DNA of 64,000 bases, from assembly GCF_900067135.1 (NCBI RefSeq), contig NZ_FJUR01000001.1, forward strand, positions 1,243,501-1,307,500. The letters run 5' to 3'. Every line of letters begins with the position of its first letter. Positions within the stretch are counted from its first letter, which is position 1. Source of the DNA: Rhizobium sp. 9140 (GTDB lineage: Bacteria; Pseudomonadota; Alphaproteobacteria; Rhizobiales; Rhizobiaceae). Under the pieces are notes generated by a model, which had not been told where the DNA came from, made no database searches, and saw only the letters and a program-made list of their open reading frames with translations. Of the stretch, positions 33,679 through 44,900 are shown one piece after another. Made by a program: the position numbers and the translations under genes.

Positions 33679-34980
33679 TTACGGTCGCGGTCGTTTGACC
33701 GGGCGCTTGCGCGGCGGTGGATCTACGAAGGCATCGGGCTCGTTGACATCGCGCGCGAGAAGACGTGCAGCGATGGCCTCCGCACCGGCATCTGTCCCGG
33801 CCTTCGAATAGAAATTTCCCCGAACCTGGATGGCGGCCGCGACGAGCCGGAAAAAGGCCGTGCAGACGTCGGCATCCGGCAGGTGCGGCGTGTGCCAGAA
33901 GGCATCGAGCGGCTGTTGATCCGTAAGCCTGTCGATGTCGAACATCGCGACGCCCAGCACTTTCACCGGCTTGCGTTGCTGAAGGGCATGCAGCCCGACG
34001 GTGGAATTGACGGTCACGATGCCGGCGCTGAGGCCGATCAGCGCGGCGAGATCTCCGCCATCGAGAAACGATACGCGGGAACCGAGCCCGAGCGCCGCAG
34101 CCTTCCGTGCGATCGTTCCGGCCCAGTTGACAAGGCCGTTGTCGAGCGGATGAATCTTCACCACAAGCCGTGCGTCGGGTGCCGCGAAACGCGAAAACGA
34201 GGTGAGGACCTCGTCGATTGCCTGCTGCTGGTCGTGATAGGGCGAATGCGCCCGAAGCTGAAAGTCTGTCTGCAACTGCAGGGGAAAGACGAACAATGGC
34301 CCGTGTCCCGCCTCAAGGGCCGAGATCGTCGCCTGCGCTTCCCGCATGCGCCGCTTCTCCTGAACGAGCCTGAGGATCCACCCACCATATTCCACCAGCG
34401 GATGGTAGAGCGCGTGGCGGCGATAATGCGGGTAGAGGAACCACAGAAACGCGTTGGGCAGATTGTAGAGAAGATCGTAGGCGGCTTCCGTCAGAAACGA
34501 CTGGGTATATCGCCGCGTCCAGTCGGGTTCGGGTACGTCGCGGGCTGCCCGCAGGATGTGATCGGGATCATCCGGAAAGTGCGAGTTGGTCGACATGCCG
34601 TCGCGTTCGAGCGTCAGCCAGTCCGGGCGAAGATATCCCATCTCTATCACGTAGATGTCGATCGAGAGCCGCTTCGCAGCCTCCGTCGCGACGCGGTGGT
34701 AGGGGCGCTCCTCGCCGAGAAGGATGAGATCGGTCACGCGGTGGCGCGTCAGAAAATCGGCGATCCAGCCGGACCACGCCTCCGGGCAGCCGCGAAACGC
34801 GTATCCGCCGCGCCGGCGCCAGAAGATCCGGTCGCCGATATTGAGGTTGACCCGGAGGCAGGTGTGTCCCGTGCGCTCCAGCCGGTCGGCGATCTTCATG
34901 AAAAGCGGCGAAGACGGTCCCTCAAGAAACAGGAACACCCGCTGTGCCGAGCCGGATGCGTGCGTGCCGCCAAGGGTCAT
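33679..34980 (-). CDS. rkpJ: capsule polysaccharide biosynthesis/export protein RkpJ (KpsS-like)
   Basis: A 433-residue cytoplasmic protein of the Capsule_synth (KpsS/LipB) family: FLFLEGPSSPLFMKIADRLERTGH at the start, a two-domain GT-B-like body with FVFPLQLQTDFQLRAHSPY, VVKIHPLDNG and TVNSTVGLHAL. KpsS-type proteins are Kdo transferases that prime the poly-Kdo linker on the lipid anchor of group 2 capsules, so a similar role on the K-antigen lipid is likely. It is the last gene of the rkpA-J operon, starting six bases after rkpI. Confidence 0.88.
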   Translation of the reverse strand: MTLGGTHASGSAQRVFLFLEGPSSPLFMKIADRLERTGHTCLRVNLNIGDRIFWRRRGGYAFRGCPEAWSGWIADFLTRHRVTDLILLGEERPYHRVATEAAKRLSIDIYVIEMGYLRPDWLTLERDGMSTNSHFPDDPDHILRAARDVPEPDWTRRYTQSFLTEAAYDLLYNLPNAFLWFLYPHYRRHALYHPLVEYGGWILRLVQEKRRMREAQATISALEAGHGPLFVFPLQLQTDFQLRAHSPYHDQQQAIDEVLTSFSRFAAPDARLVVKIHPLDNGLVNWAGTIARKAAALGLGSRVSFLDGGDLAALIGLSAGIVTVNSTVGLHALQQRKPVKVLGVAMFDIDRLTDQQPLDAFWHTPHLPDADVCTAFFRLVAAAIQVRGNFYSKAGTDAGAEAIAARLLARDVNEPDAFVDPPPRKRPVKRPRP

Positions 34981-34986
34981 CGCCGC

Positions 34987-36591
34987 CTAGTCCAACTCGT
35001 CCTTGTGAAGGTTCGCATGCTTCAGCATGGCCTTCAGCAGGTTCCAGGGCTCTTCGTTGCGCGGGAATACGGGACCCTGCTGCAAAGTGCGGGCCGCTGC
35101 CAGCGGCGTGATGAAGTAGTCGGTGCGCGGGTCCGGAAAGGGATCGGCAAAGGATTTCAGCAGCGGCGCATGGTCGCCGTAGAAGATGAGCCAGACGGGC
35201 CGGTCGAGCTTGTTCAGGTGATCCACCAATTGCCCGAGCGCCCTGTCCGACTGCTGCAGGATTTCCAGATAGATGCTGACGGGGTCGCTGTAGCCAGGAA
35301 CGCGGCCGGGCTCCCACGGGCCGTGATTGGCCATGGAGGCGACGAAGATGAAGCTGCCCTTGTCGTCCCTCTGTTTGTCCACCGCCTCGATCACCTTGCG
35401 GGTCAGCGCCGCGTCGGAAACATAGGGGCCGTCGCGCGCCGGATCGTGGTCGAACGCGTCCAGCATCGTCATCTCCTCGAAGCCGAGCAGCGGCATCGCC
35501 TTGTGGCGCAGGAAGAACGTGCGGTCGTAGGGGTGGATGAAGTGCGTCCGCCATCCTGCCTTCTTGAGCTTGGTCGGCCAGACCACATCGGTATAGTGCC
35601 GCGCCCGGAGATAGGGGTAGCTGGCATCCACATGGATGTCGTCAGGTTGCAGGCCGCTCAGAACGGCGAACTCGGTGCGCAGCGTATAGCCCCCCTCGAA
35701 CACCGTCGCGATGCGGCCCCATTGGGTGGAAAGCTTCTGCAAACGGTCGATGGTCGGAAGGCGGATGGAATTGACGCCGTAATGGCGCATGTCGAGGAAG
35801 GATTCCGACTGCCAGACGACGACCAGCGGCGCCTTGTTTTCCGCATCATGGCCGATGAGGTCGTTGACGGCCGCGAAGAACGCGCCGGAAAGCTCGTTGA
35901 CGATCTTCTCCCGGCGAACGCCGAGCCAGATGATGAAGTGGAACACGACAGAAGAGAACGTGCCGAAGCGGACGGTGCTGACCTTTGCGTCGGGCTTACC
36001 GACGAGCCGCTGCACGAGGTCCGCCGTCGGCGTGTTGACGGGACCCCAGAAGAGCGAGATCCAGGGCAGAGCGGCCGCGATGACCATCATCACGACATAG
36101 AAGGGCTCGGCGTGGTTCGGGAGCACGTTCGGCTCGAAATACATATAGAGGCCGGACACGCCGAAGACGTAGCCGAAGGCGACGATCCAGAAGACGATGT
36201 TCAGGGAGTTCGCGTAGAAGATCGACTTGTACTTGAAGACATCCGCCACCAATGCGATGTCGGAAAACACCAGGGGTTCGCGGATGAACCGGAACTTGGC
36301 GCGCGAGATCGCGGTGAAGATGATGAAGAAGCTCATGCAACCTGCGGCACCATAGAGCGGGCGCCAGGAGATGGCGAAGAAGAACGCATAGATGATCGCG
36401 ACGACAGGCATGCGGGCGATACCGTCGCGCAGCGCGTGCCACACAGTCCTGTTGGGGGGCATGTTGCGGCGACGTTCGCGCGCAGGCAGAGCGAACCTGT
36501 CGGTGAACCACGCAACGAGGAACGAGAGCGTGAAGCAGACGAGGATCAACGAGACAGGATGATCGTGAAGCTGGAGCGATGTCGACGGCAA
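34987..36591 (-). CDS. rkpI: RkpI, sulfatase/LTA-synthase-like membrane protein
   Basis: A 534-residue inner-membrane protein with about five helices in residues 10-220 and a periplasmic alkaline-phosphatase-superfamily domain after that. Metal-site pieces are seen: WQSESFLDMR (Glu), GGYTLRTEFAVLSGL (candidate Thr nucleophile about 295), ANHGPW and YGDHAPL. This is the architecture of phosphoethanolamine/phosphoglycerol transferases and LtaS. It is known as RkpI in the Sinorhizobium rkp-1 region; its reaction is unproven, probably a substituent transfer onto the glycolipid. The start codon is TTG (36589-36591) with AAGGG seven bases upstream. Confidence 0.85.
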   Translation of the reverse strand: MPSTSLQLHDHPVSLILVCFTLSFLVAWFTDRFALPARERRRNMPPNRTVWHALRDGIARMPVVAIIYAFFFAISWRPLYGAAGCMSFFIIFTAISRAKFRFIREPLVFSDIALVADVFKYKSIFYANSLNIVFWIVAFGYVFGVSGLYMYFEPNVLPNHAEPFYVVMMVIAAALPWISLFWGPVNTPTADLVQRLVGKPDAKVSTVRFGTFSSVVFHFIIWLGVRREKIVNELSGAFFAAVNDLIGHDAENKAPLVVVWQSESFLDMRHYGVNSIRLPTIDRLQKLSTQWGRIATVFEGGYTLRTEFAVLSGLQPDDIHVDASYPYLRARHYTDVVWPTKLKKAGWRTHFIHPYDRTFFLRHKAMPLLGFEEMTMLDAFDHDPARDGPYVSDAALTRKVIEAVDKQRDDKGSFIFVASMANHGPWEPGRVPGYSDPVSIYLEILQQSDRALGQLVDHLNKLDRPVWLIFYGDHAPLLKSFADPFPDPRTDYFITPLAAARTLQQGPVFPRNEEPWNLLKAMLKHANLHKDELD

Positions 36592-36674
36592 ACGAAACCC
36601 TTCAATATCGCGGCGTGAGCGCTATCACGTCGCGACCGAGTTCTAGAGGCAATCACGATGGGTGACAAGCGTTG

Positions 36675-37478
36675 TCACGGTTCCGTTACTCTCTGTCGGC
36701 GGCGAATCTGCCGGTCGAAGTGCCAGTCGATGAGGGGACGTACGAGCGGAGCGAGCCTCCCCAGCGCGAGAAGCGTCAGCCCAAAATAGACGTCGAAGCG
36801 TCCGCGATCGAGTGCCAGCACCATCCGGGTCGCCACCTGCGCCGCGCTCCAGGGCTTGACCTGACCCATGATCACCTCGGCTTCCGCCGGACGTGCCGCG
36901 CGTTCCCGCTCAAGTTGTGGTGTCTGGGTGTCGGGCGGGAAGCAGATGGAGACCGTGACGCCCCTCGGCTTTGCTTCCGATCGCAAGGCTTCGGCAAAAC
37001 CCCGCAGCGCAAATTTTGACGCACAATAGGCGGCATATCCGGGAATGCCGATCAGCCCTGCACCGGATGAGACGAGCATGATACGCCCCCGTCCGCGTGC
37101 GCACATCTGCGCATAGACGGCACGGACAGCATGGACGGAGCCGGTGAGGTTGACGGCGATCTGGCGATCGAAGTCTGCCTCCGTCTGGTCTTCGAAAGGG
37201 GAGGGCTCCACTATACCAGCCGAGCAGATCAGGATGTCGCAGGGACCGGCTTCCGCCTCGCAGGCGCGGATCGCCGCGTCCACGGCGTCCCCATCCGCGA
37301 CATCTGCTGAGGCAATGTGAACGCGCTGTCCGTTTCCCTCGCGCAGTGCGATTTGCGCCGCTTCGAGCGCTGCTGCGCCGCGCGCGATGAGAGAGACGCG
37401 ATGACCGCGACGCACGTAGATCCCTGCCACGGCTAGGCCGATACCGCTCGATCCACCGGTGATGACCACATGTGTCAT
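36675..37478 (-). CDS. rkpH: RkpH, short-chain dehydrogenase resembling 3-ketodihydrosphingosine reductase
   Basis: A 267-residue classical SDR: TGGSSGIG (NADPH site, 7-14), NAG-equivalent SAG, catalytic Ser and YCASK near 150-155, then ICFPPDTQTPQLE near 185. The FPPDTxTP segment after the active site is characteristic of 3-ketodihydrosphingosine reductases (KDSR/FVT1) and the fungal FUM13 group, rather than FabG. A C-terminal hydrophobic stretch (FGLTLLALGRLAPLVRPLIDW) could bind the membrane, as in KDSR. It lies 52 bases after rkpG. The inferred job is reducing the beta-keto group of the RkpG product. Confidence 0.85.
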   Translation of the reverse strand: MTHVVITGGSSGIGLAVAGIYVRRGHRVSLIARGAAALEAAQIALREGNGQRVHIASADVADGDAVDAAIRACEAEAGPCDILICSAGIVEPSPFEDQTEADFDRQIAVNLTGSVHAVRAVYAQMCARGRGRIMLVSSGAGLIGIPGYAAYCASKFALRGFAEALRSEAKPRGVTVSICFPPDTQTPQLERERAARPAEAEVIMGQVKPWSAAQVATRMVLALDRGRFDVYFGLTLLALGRLAPLVRPLIDWHFDRQIRRRQRVTEP

Positions 37479-37530
37479 GCGGCGCCCAGCGGTCTGGATG
37501 CGTGCGTCACCGAAGACCGTCGCGCCTGTT

Positions 37531-38943
37531 TCACCGGGCCGCCAGTAGTTTCATCATCTGCTGGATATCGATGGAAGCCAGCCCGAAATTGCGGTCGGTG
37601 AGGTCTTTGAGCTTCTCCGCCGTCAGCGCCACCGTCTTGCGGATCTGCTCTTCGGTGTGCTCGCTGGTGATGAAGAAGCGCAGGCGCGCCAGGCCTTCGG
37701 GCACGGCAGGGTGAATGATCGGCAGCGCGTTGACGCCGGCCGCCAGGAGATCGTTCGAAAGCTGCACGGCCCGCAGGCTGTCGCCGACGAGAACCGGCAC
37801 GACGGAAAAGCCGGCGCTGAGCCCGGTGTCGAGGCCAGCTTCCTGCGCGAGCTTCAGGAACAGCGTTCCGTTGCGCCGGAGGGATGCGGCACGATGCGGC
37901 TCGCTCTCCAGAATATCAAGGCTGCCGATGGCCGCCGCCGTCAGAGCCGGTGCAAGGCCAACGCTGTAGACGAAACCGCCCGCTGTTGCCTTGAGAACGG
38001 AAGCGAGCGCCGCATTGCCGGCGATGTATCCGCCACAGCTTGCCGTCGTTTTCGACAGCGTACCCATCCAGATGTCGACCTCTTTCGCGTCGATGCCGTA
38101 ATGCTCGAACGTGCCGCGACCCCGGCGGCCGAGAATGCCGAGCGAGTGCGCCTCGTCCACCATCAGCCAGAAGCCGTATTCCGCCTTGAGCTTGAGGATG
38201 GCCGGCAGGTTCGCCACGTCGCCATCCATCGAGTAGATGCCTTCGACGACCACAAGGATTCGACGGTAGTCGCCGGATACCGTCCGCAGCACCGTTTCGA
38301 GGTCCTGGGCGTCGTTGTGCTTGAACAGACGACGCGTCGCACCCGAAAGCTTTATGCCGGCAAGGGCGCTATTATGGATAAACTCGTCATGGACGACCAG
38401 ATCCTTCGGGCCGAGCAGGCAACTGATCGCCGCGACATTGGTCAGGTAACCGCTGACGAAGCAAACCGCGGCATCCACGCCATAGAAGCGGGCGATCCGC
38501 TCTTCCAGTTCGCCATGCACCGGACGCTCGCCGGCCACGAGGCGGCTGGCGGACGCCGAAATGCCGTAGGTGCCGATGGCGTCGTTCGCCTTCTCCAGCA
38601 CATGCGGGTGGCGGTTGAGACCGAGATAGTCGTAGGAGGCGAAATTGATCAGCTCGCGACCGTTGATCACGGTCGTCGCGCCGGCCGCCGTCGCATGCGC
38701 ACGGTAGAAGGGATTGTCGATACCGAGTTGCGCGCTCGCCGCCTCCTGCGTCTGCACCTGCTTGAATTCCGGCAGATCCTCGAACCGCATCTGCGTCCGG
38801 CGCACCGGCGTCGGAACCTCGCGTTCGGAGCGCGCCATCCGGTTGCGCTCGGATGACTGATGCGTGTTGCGCATCCGGTCGAGCAGGTTCTCGCGCAGGC
38901 TGCTGTTCATCTTCGATGCGGCAGGTTGCCGGTCGTCGCTCAT
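37531..38943 (-). CDS. rkpG: RkpG, alpha-oxoamine synthase (PLP-dependent acyltransferase)
   Basis: A 470-residue fold-type I PLP enzyme of the family that includes serine palmitoyltransferase, 8-amino-7-oxononanoate synthase and 2-amino-3-ketobutyrate CoA ligase: decarboxylative condensation of an amino acid with an acyl thioester. Motifs: FASYDYLGLNRHP, SGYLTNVAAISCLLG, VVEGIYSMDGD, VDEAHSLGILGRRGRG and the PLP Lys about 298 in GTLSKTTASCGGYIAG. It has an N-terminal extension of about 70 residues with many Arg/Glu, perhaps for docking. Its ATG overlaps the stop of rkpA by four bases (ATGA), so it is made together with the synthase whose ACP-bound chain it probably accepts. Confidence 0.9.
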   Translation of the reverse strand: MSDDRQPAASKMNSSLRENLLDRMRNTHQSSERNRMARSEREVPTPVRRTQMRFEDLPEFKQVQTQEAASAQLGIDNPFYRAHATAAGATTVINGRELINFASYDYLGLNRHPHVLEKANDAIGTYGISASASRLVAGERPVHGELEERIARFYGVDAAVCFVSGYLTNVAAISCLLGPKDLVVHDEFIHNSALAGIKLSGATRRLFKHNDAQDLETVLRTVSGDYRRILVVVEGIYSMDGDVANLPAILKLKAEYGFWLMVDEAHSLGILGRRGRGTFEHYGIDAKEVDIWMGTLSKTTASCGGYIAGNAALASVLKATAGGFVYSVGLAPALTAAAIGSLDILESEPHRAASLRRNGTLFLKLAQEAGLDTGLSAGFSVVPVLVGDSLRAVQLSNDLLAAGVNALPIIHPAVPEGLARLRFFITSEHTEEQIRKTVALTAEKLKDLTDRNFGLASIDIQQMMKLLAAR

Positions 38944-41900
38944 TGGCTTGCAACTTTCTCCGGAGACGTCGCCTTGTGGCGCTGGGTCAGTTCGCTCAGG
39001 ATCTTGTCTTCCGTCGGCGGCTCGTCCTCGTCGCTTCCCTGATCGCGCTTGCTGACCTTTTCGTACAGCTTGTGCGCAACATCCCCAACGGTCGTGTTGT
39101 CGGCGACGCCTGAGAGCGGCATGTCGAAGCCCGTATTCTGCTGGAAGCTGATGCCGAGTTCCACGGCCATCAGGCTGTCCAGTCCGATTTCCTTCAAGAC
39201 CTTGTTCCGGGAGATCGTATCCTTGGAAACCCGCAGAATTGCGGCGATTTCGTTGGCCACGAGCTCATAAAGCAGATCTTCGCCCTCCTGCGGCGATTTG
39301 CCCTCGATCATGGCGACGAGATCGAGCGTGCTGCCGTCGCTGCTGCCGGTATGCTGGTCCGCGGTGCGCATCACCACCTCGAAAAGCGGCTGGCGAACGA
39401 CCGACAGATTGCGCGCGGCCGCCCAGTCGAACTCGGCGATCATGGCAGTTGCCGCATTCACCGTGCCGGGGTCGGCAACGATGTAAGCTTCGACCTGGTC
39501 GAGCGCCGCCTGCGCCTTCAGAGCCGTCTTGCCGATACGCTTCGACAGGATGTCGTTGACCTCGGTATTCTGCGCCAGATAGCCGGTATCGGCGATCGCG
39601 CCGAAGCCGATGGCGAGACCCTTCAGCCCCGCTGCCCGCCGCGCCCGCGCCAGTCCCTCGAGATAGCCGTTGGCCGCGACGTAATTGCCTTGGCCGGGAT
39701 TGCCGACCAGGGTCGTCGCCGACGAGAACAGCAAGAAGAGATCCAGATCGTCTTTCCGCGTCAGACTGTCGAGCACGGCGGCGCCCTTGGCCTTGGTGTC
39801 GATGACGGGACGGTTGCGCGCCCTGTCGAGATTGGAGATCAGCGCATCGTCAAGCACCATGGCGGCATGAATGATGCCCTTCAACGGACCTTCGCGCCGC
39901 AGCGTGGCCAGCATCGCAGCGGTCGCATCGACATCGGTGATATCGCAGGCGTGAACGCTGGCAACGACGCCCTTGGCTTCCCAACGCTGGATGGCGTCCA
40001 GCGTATCCGCACCGGCCACGCCGCGCCGGGTGGTCAGCGCGATCCTGCGGGCGCCCTTTTCCACGAGCCAATTGGCAGCGGCCAGGCCGAAGCCGCCGAT
40101 GCCGCCGACGACGAGATGCACACCGTCAGCCGATACCGTCATCCGCGCGCCCGCGGCTGCCGAAACGGAATCCCGACCCGATACTGGCGGGAGCACGACG
40201 ATCTTGCCGATATGCCCTGCATTCTGCATCAGGCGGAAGGCGTTGCCGATCTCGTCATGCGCAAAGGCACGATAGGGCAGCGGCACGAACTTGCCCTCTT
40301 CGAACAACTGTCCGACCTCGGCGAAGATCCGCTTCGTCAGGTCCGGCTGGTTAACGAGGAGCTGGTCGGCATCGATCCCGAAATAGCTGATGTTCCGGCG
40401 GAACGGGCGAAGCCCGATCTTGCTGTCGGCAAAGTAGTCGCGCTTGCCGAGCTCGAGGAACCGGCCGAAGGGTTTGACCAGCGACAGGCTCTGCTCCATC
40501 GCCTCGGCAAAGAGCGAGTTCAGAACGAGATCGACGCCCTCGCCATGGGTCACGGCGCGAATGTCCTCCACGAACGACAGAGAACGCGAATCGAAGACGT
40601 GATCGGCACCCAGCATCGTCAGGAAATGACGCTTCTCGCGGGTGCCCGCGGTGGCGATCACCTTGGCACCGGCATGCTTTGCCACCTGCAGCGCCGCAAG
40701 ACCGACACCGCCGGCCGCGCCATGGATGAGAATGGTCTCGCCGGCGCGAATGCGACCGAGTTCGATCATCGCATAATAGGCCGTGAGGAAGGCAACCGGA
40801 ACCGTCGCAGCGGCAACCGGGCTGACGGTCTCCGGCAGTCGGGCGATGCCGGCGCGCGCGACCACGGCATGCGTCGAGAAGGCGGCCGAAGCCATCGCCA
40901 TGACGGAATCGCCGATAGCAAGGTCCGTGATCTCGCTGCCGAGCGCGACCACGTGGCCGGAAAGCTCCATGCCGATCGTCGCACCGGCAAATCCGTCCTC
41001 GAGAGCCTCTTCCGGAAGAAGGCCCATGGCCCACATCACGTCGCGGAAGTTGAGGCCCGTGGCCGCGACTTCGACGACGACATCCGTCGGGCCGGGTTCC
41101 GGCAGGCTGGTGGCTTCCCATGCGATGCTGCCGACCTGCGAGGCCACCCGCTGGCGGATGGTCGCCGCCTCGAACGACTGCGTCTGGCGAAGGGTGCCTT
41201 CGACCGGGCCGGGAACGGTACGGATCTCCTGCGCATGACCGTCGATGACGGCCCATTCGCGGTTCTCGTGTTCACTCTGAAGAAGCGTTGCAGCAAGAGC
41301 GAGCACCGTTTCGACCTCGGACGGGGTGGCAGCGGGAGCGTCGACCGCGTGGAGATCGATCAGGTCGTACTCGTTCTGGAGAACACGGCAGAAGGTCCAG
41401 ACGCCGCTGTTCAGCGCCGACGTCGCAGCGACCGGCGATCCGCCCGGGGCAACCAGTGCCAGGTGCGGACGCTCGTCGCCCGTGGGTTCACGATCTGCAT
41501 GATGCACGCGGACGGCCTCGCCGAAGGCACTGAGCGAGAGGACGATGGTCTGCAGGTGCTCGGAATCCTTGAGCGTATCTGCCGACGGCACAGGCGACAG
41601 GTAGACCGCCCGGATAGCGCGACCCTGAAGCGCCTTGAACGCTTCGAGGAGTTGCACCTTGTCGGTCTCTTCGCCCGTGAGCGTCACGGGCACGATCGCA
41701 CAGTCGGAAATGGATGCCGGCAATGCGGAGGTCGCCGCCGCTGACCCGAGCACAAGGATCGGGTGATGTGAGACAGGTGCCGCAACGTCCTGCGAGGCTG
41801 CGTCGAGCGACGATCGCCCGGCTCTCGCCTCGAGCGCGATCAGCGCGCCATAGGCCCCTTCGCGATCATCGACGACGATATCGGCGAGCCTCAGGTCGGC

Positions 41901-44900
41901 AAGACATTTTTCCCACTGCGGTGCGGTCGCAAAGCGGCCGATCGGGAACTCCGGCGACTGGCTTCGGGCAAACCATCCGTCCGTCAGACCATAGGCGAAA
42001 TCGCTGAACACGGTCGGCGCTGTCGTCACGGCGATGAAGGCGCCGCCCGGACGCAGGGCATGACCGAGAATACCGCGAAGCGACGGGTCTTCGTCCGCCA
42101 AGGCAAACAGCATCTCGGAGGCACTGACGACGATATCGACCGTCTTGACCGACGTGAACGCGTCCTTCTTCAGGACGGACACGCGCGCATCGTCTTCGAA
42201 CGCGATTTCAAGGTTGCGTTGCGCATTGTCGCGCGGCTCGATCACGGCAAGGCTTGCGCCATGGCGCACGGCAAGAGCCGCAAGGCGCCGCGTGAAACTG
42301 GCCGACACGGTGCCAAGCTCGATGATGCGAAGGCCGTTTTCGGCCGACGAGAAGGCTTGTTCCAGTGCCATGTAGACCATGTCGGTCCGCTGGCGGGTGG
42401 CCAGCGAGTGGACGGCCTGATGATCGAGCGTGGCCTCGCTGATGAAGCCCGTCGTCTGCACGACGGTGTCATCGCCGCTCTGGCCGGAGAGTTCCGTAGC
42501 GTGGAGCGCCGACAGGCGATCGAGCGCTTCCGTGTAGGCATCGTTGATCAGCACGGCCTCGACGGCGCGTGCGGCATTTTCGGCGTAGAGTTCCTTCAGG
42601 ATCTCGCTGACCGGAGGCAGCGCGAAATCCGCCGTCACCGTCCAGCGATTGTCGGTGTGCTCGGCAAGGCCTGCATCTCCGAGAACGACGAGGCAGTTGC
42701 TGAGGAAGCAGCGGAAGCCGACATCACCGGGCAGAAGCCGCATGTCCACCTGATTGCCGCCGCGCGCGAGCTTCAGCGCGATTTCGTAGCAAGCCCGGTA
42801 GATGGCCGCGTTGAAGAGAAGCGTCGTGTTGTCGATCCCGTCGCCGCCATCGACCGGCAGAAGAATAGCCGGCAGTGGCTTCGGCTGCGCTGGGCGCATG
42901 GCCGCCAGCGTATCCGAGGGTACAGCTTCGTAGTGGTAGGACAGCATGTCCAGCGTCTTGTGCTGGCGCAGGTAGGTCCGACGGAAGCGGCAGTCGTCGA
43001 ACGCAGCAATGAGCTTGCCGTCCTCCCCGTAGAAACGGAACTTGGCCTTGATCGAGTTCGCGCTGACACGCTCCACTTCGGCAATCGCCCGCTTGATCAC
43101 CTGGCCCGAGGCTGCAAGCCGAACCGAACCGAACCGAACGGGGATATAGGGTGCGCCGCCGGCTTCGCCGGTAAAGCGGCCGAACAGCGCCACCATGCCG
43201 TGGAAGGTCGCATCGACGGAGATCGGATTGAGGCTGTAGGACACGAAGGGATGCCCGGTCTCGGACGGCGTCTTCAGCTCGACATCGATAAAGCGCTCGC
43301 CGAAAGCGACGGCCTTCGACAGCAGCTGGAATCGCGGACCGTAGTCCAGACCGAACTGCCGCGCCGTCTCGTAGGCCTTTGCCGCAAGAACGGTTTCCGT
43401 CTTCTCAAGCCCCTTGAAGTCGGGCCGGATATGGTCGTTGCGCGCGATCGGCTTGCGGCAGCGGGCAACCGCATGCACCGCCCAGTCGTCTTCCGTCAGG
43501 CGCTCGCGCGAGCGGATTTCGATATCGCCGGTTTCCGGCGACAGAAGCGTCGAGAGCTCCATGATCTTGGTGTCGCCGAGTTCCAGCGGCCGCACGATTT
43601 CAAGATTGGTGATCTCGACCTCGCTGGTGCCATAGAACTGCTGCGCCGCGGAAATCGCGATCTCGATAAAGCCGCTGCCCGGCAAGATGGATTTTCCATC
43701 GACGACGTGTTCGGCGAGATCCGGAAAAAGATGTCCGTCGATATGGTTCTTCCAGCTGCCGCTGTTCAGATCGGCACGCCAGCCGGCAAGCGTATAGGGC
43801 ACGCGGGAGCCGCGGCCGAAGAGGTCGGCGCTGTCGCTGGTGACGGCCGGCCGAAGTTCGGTCGGCTCGAAAGGCAGAAGCGGCAGGCGCACGGATGCAT
43901 TCCGCTTGCCGAAGAGGCGCGCCGGGTTGCAGTCGGCACCATGCGCGATGGCGCGGGCCATGGCGCGCGAAACCGGGTCGATCCCCTTCGGCGCAACTTC
44001 CTTCAGCAATGTTGGCACCACGATCCCCGGCGCGGTCGCCGCCTTGATCGTTTCCTTGACGTAGGACGACAGGATCGGGCGTGGCGAGATCTCGAGGAAC
44101 ATCGTGCAGCCGAGCGCGATAGCTGCTTCCGTCGCGGCCTGGAAGCGAACCGGCTCGCGCACGTTCTTCCACCAGTAGTCGACATCCAGCTGCGACCCGT
44201 CGAGGCGCTCGCCAGTGACGGTGGAGAGATAGGCGATCTCGGTGGTGCGTGGCGCCAGGTCCGGAATATCGCCCATGAAGGCCTTTTTGGCCTGGTCGAT
44301 GATCGGGTGGTGGAACGGGTAGTTGATGTCGAGGACCTGGACCGGAATCTTCGCCTTGCGGGCGGCATCCCTGAACGCGGTCACCTCGGCCACGGGGCCG
44401 GAAATGGTGACGGAGTTGCGCGCATTGATGGCAGCGACACAGACGTTGGCGATGCCATGCTTTTCTGCAAATGCCTGTGCGGCTTCGTCGCCGAGCATGA
44501 CGGCGGCCATGGTACCCTTGCCGGCCAGCAGGTCCTGGTGAAGGGAGCGCTTGGCGACGATCGCCACCGCATCGACCAGCGACAGGGCGCCGGCCGCATA
44601 GGCTGCTGCGATTTCGCCGACGGAATGACCGAAGACGGCCGACGGCTTGATTCCCATGGCAACAAGCGAATCTGACAGGGCTGCCTGCACCGCAAACAGC
44701 AGCGGCTGGGCGATCTTGGTGTCGGCCAGCTTATGGGCAAGATCCGGATCGGTCAACAACGCAGCGAGATCGAGGTCCGCGTGGAACTTGAACAGAGCGC
44801 TGATCGAGGTGAAGCACTGGCGGAAATGCAGGTTCTCGCGGAAGGCGTCCGCACCCATGCCGGCCCATTGCGAGCCGTTTCCGGAAAACACGAAGGCGAC

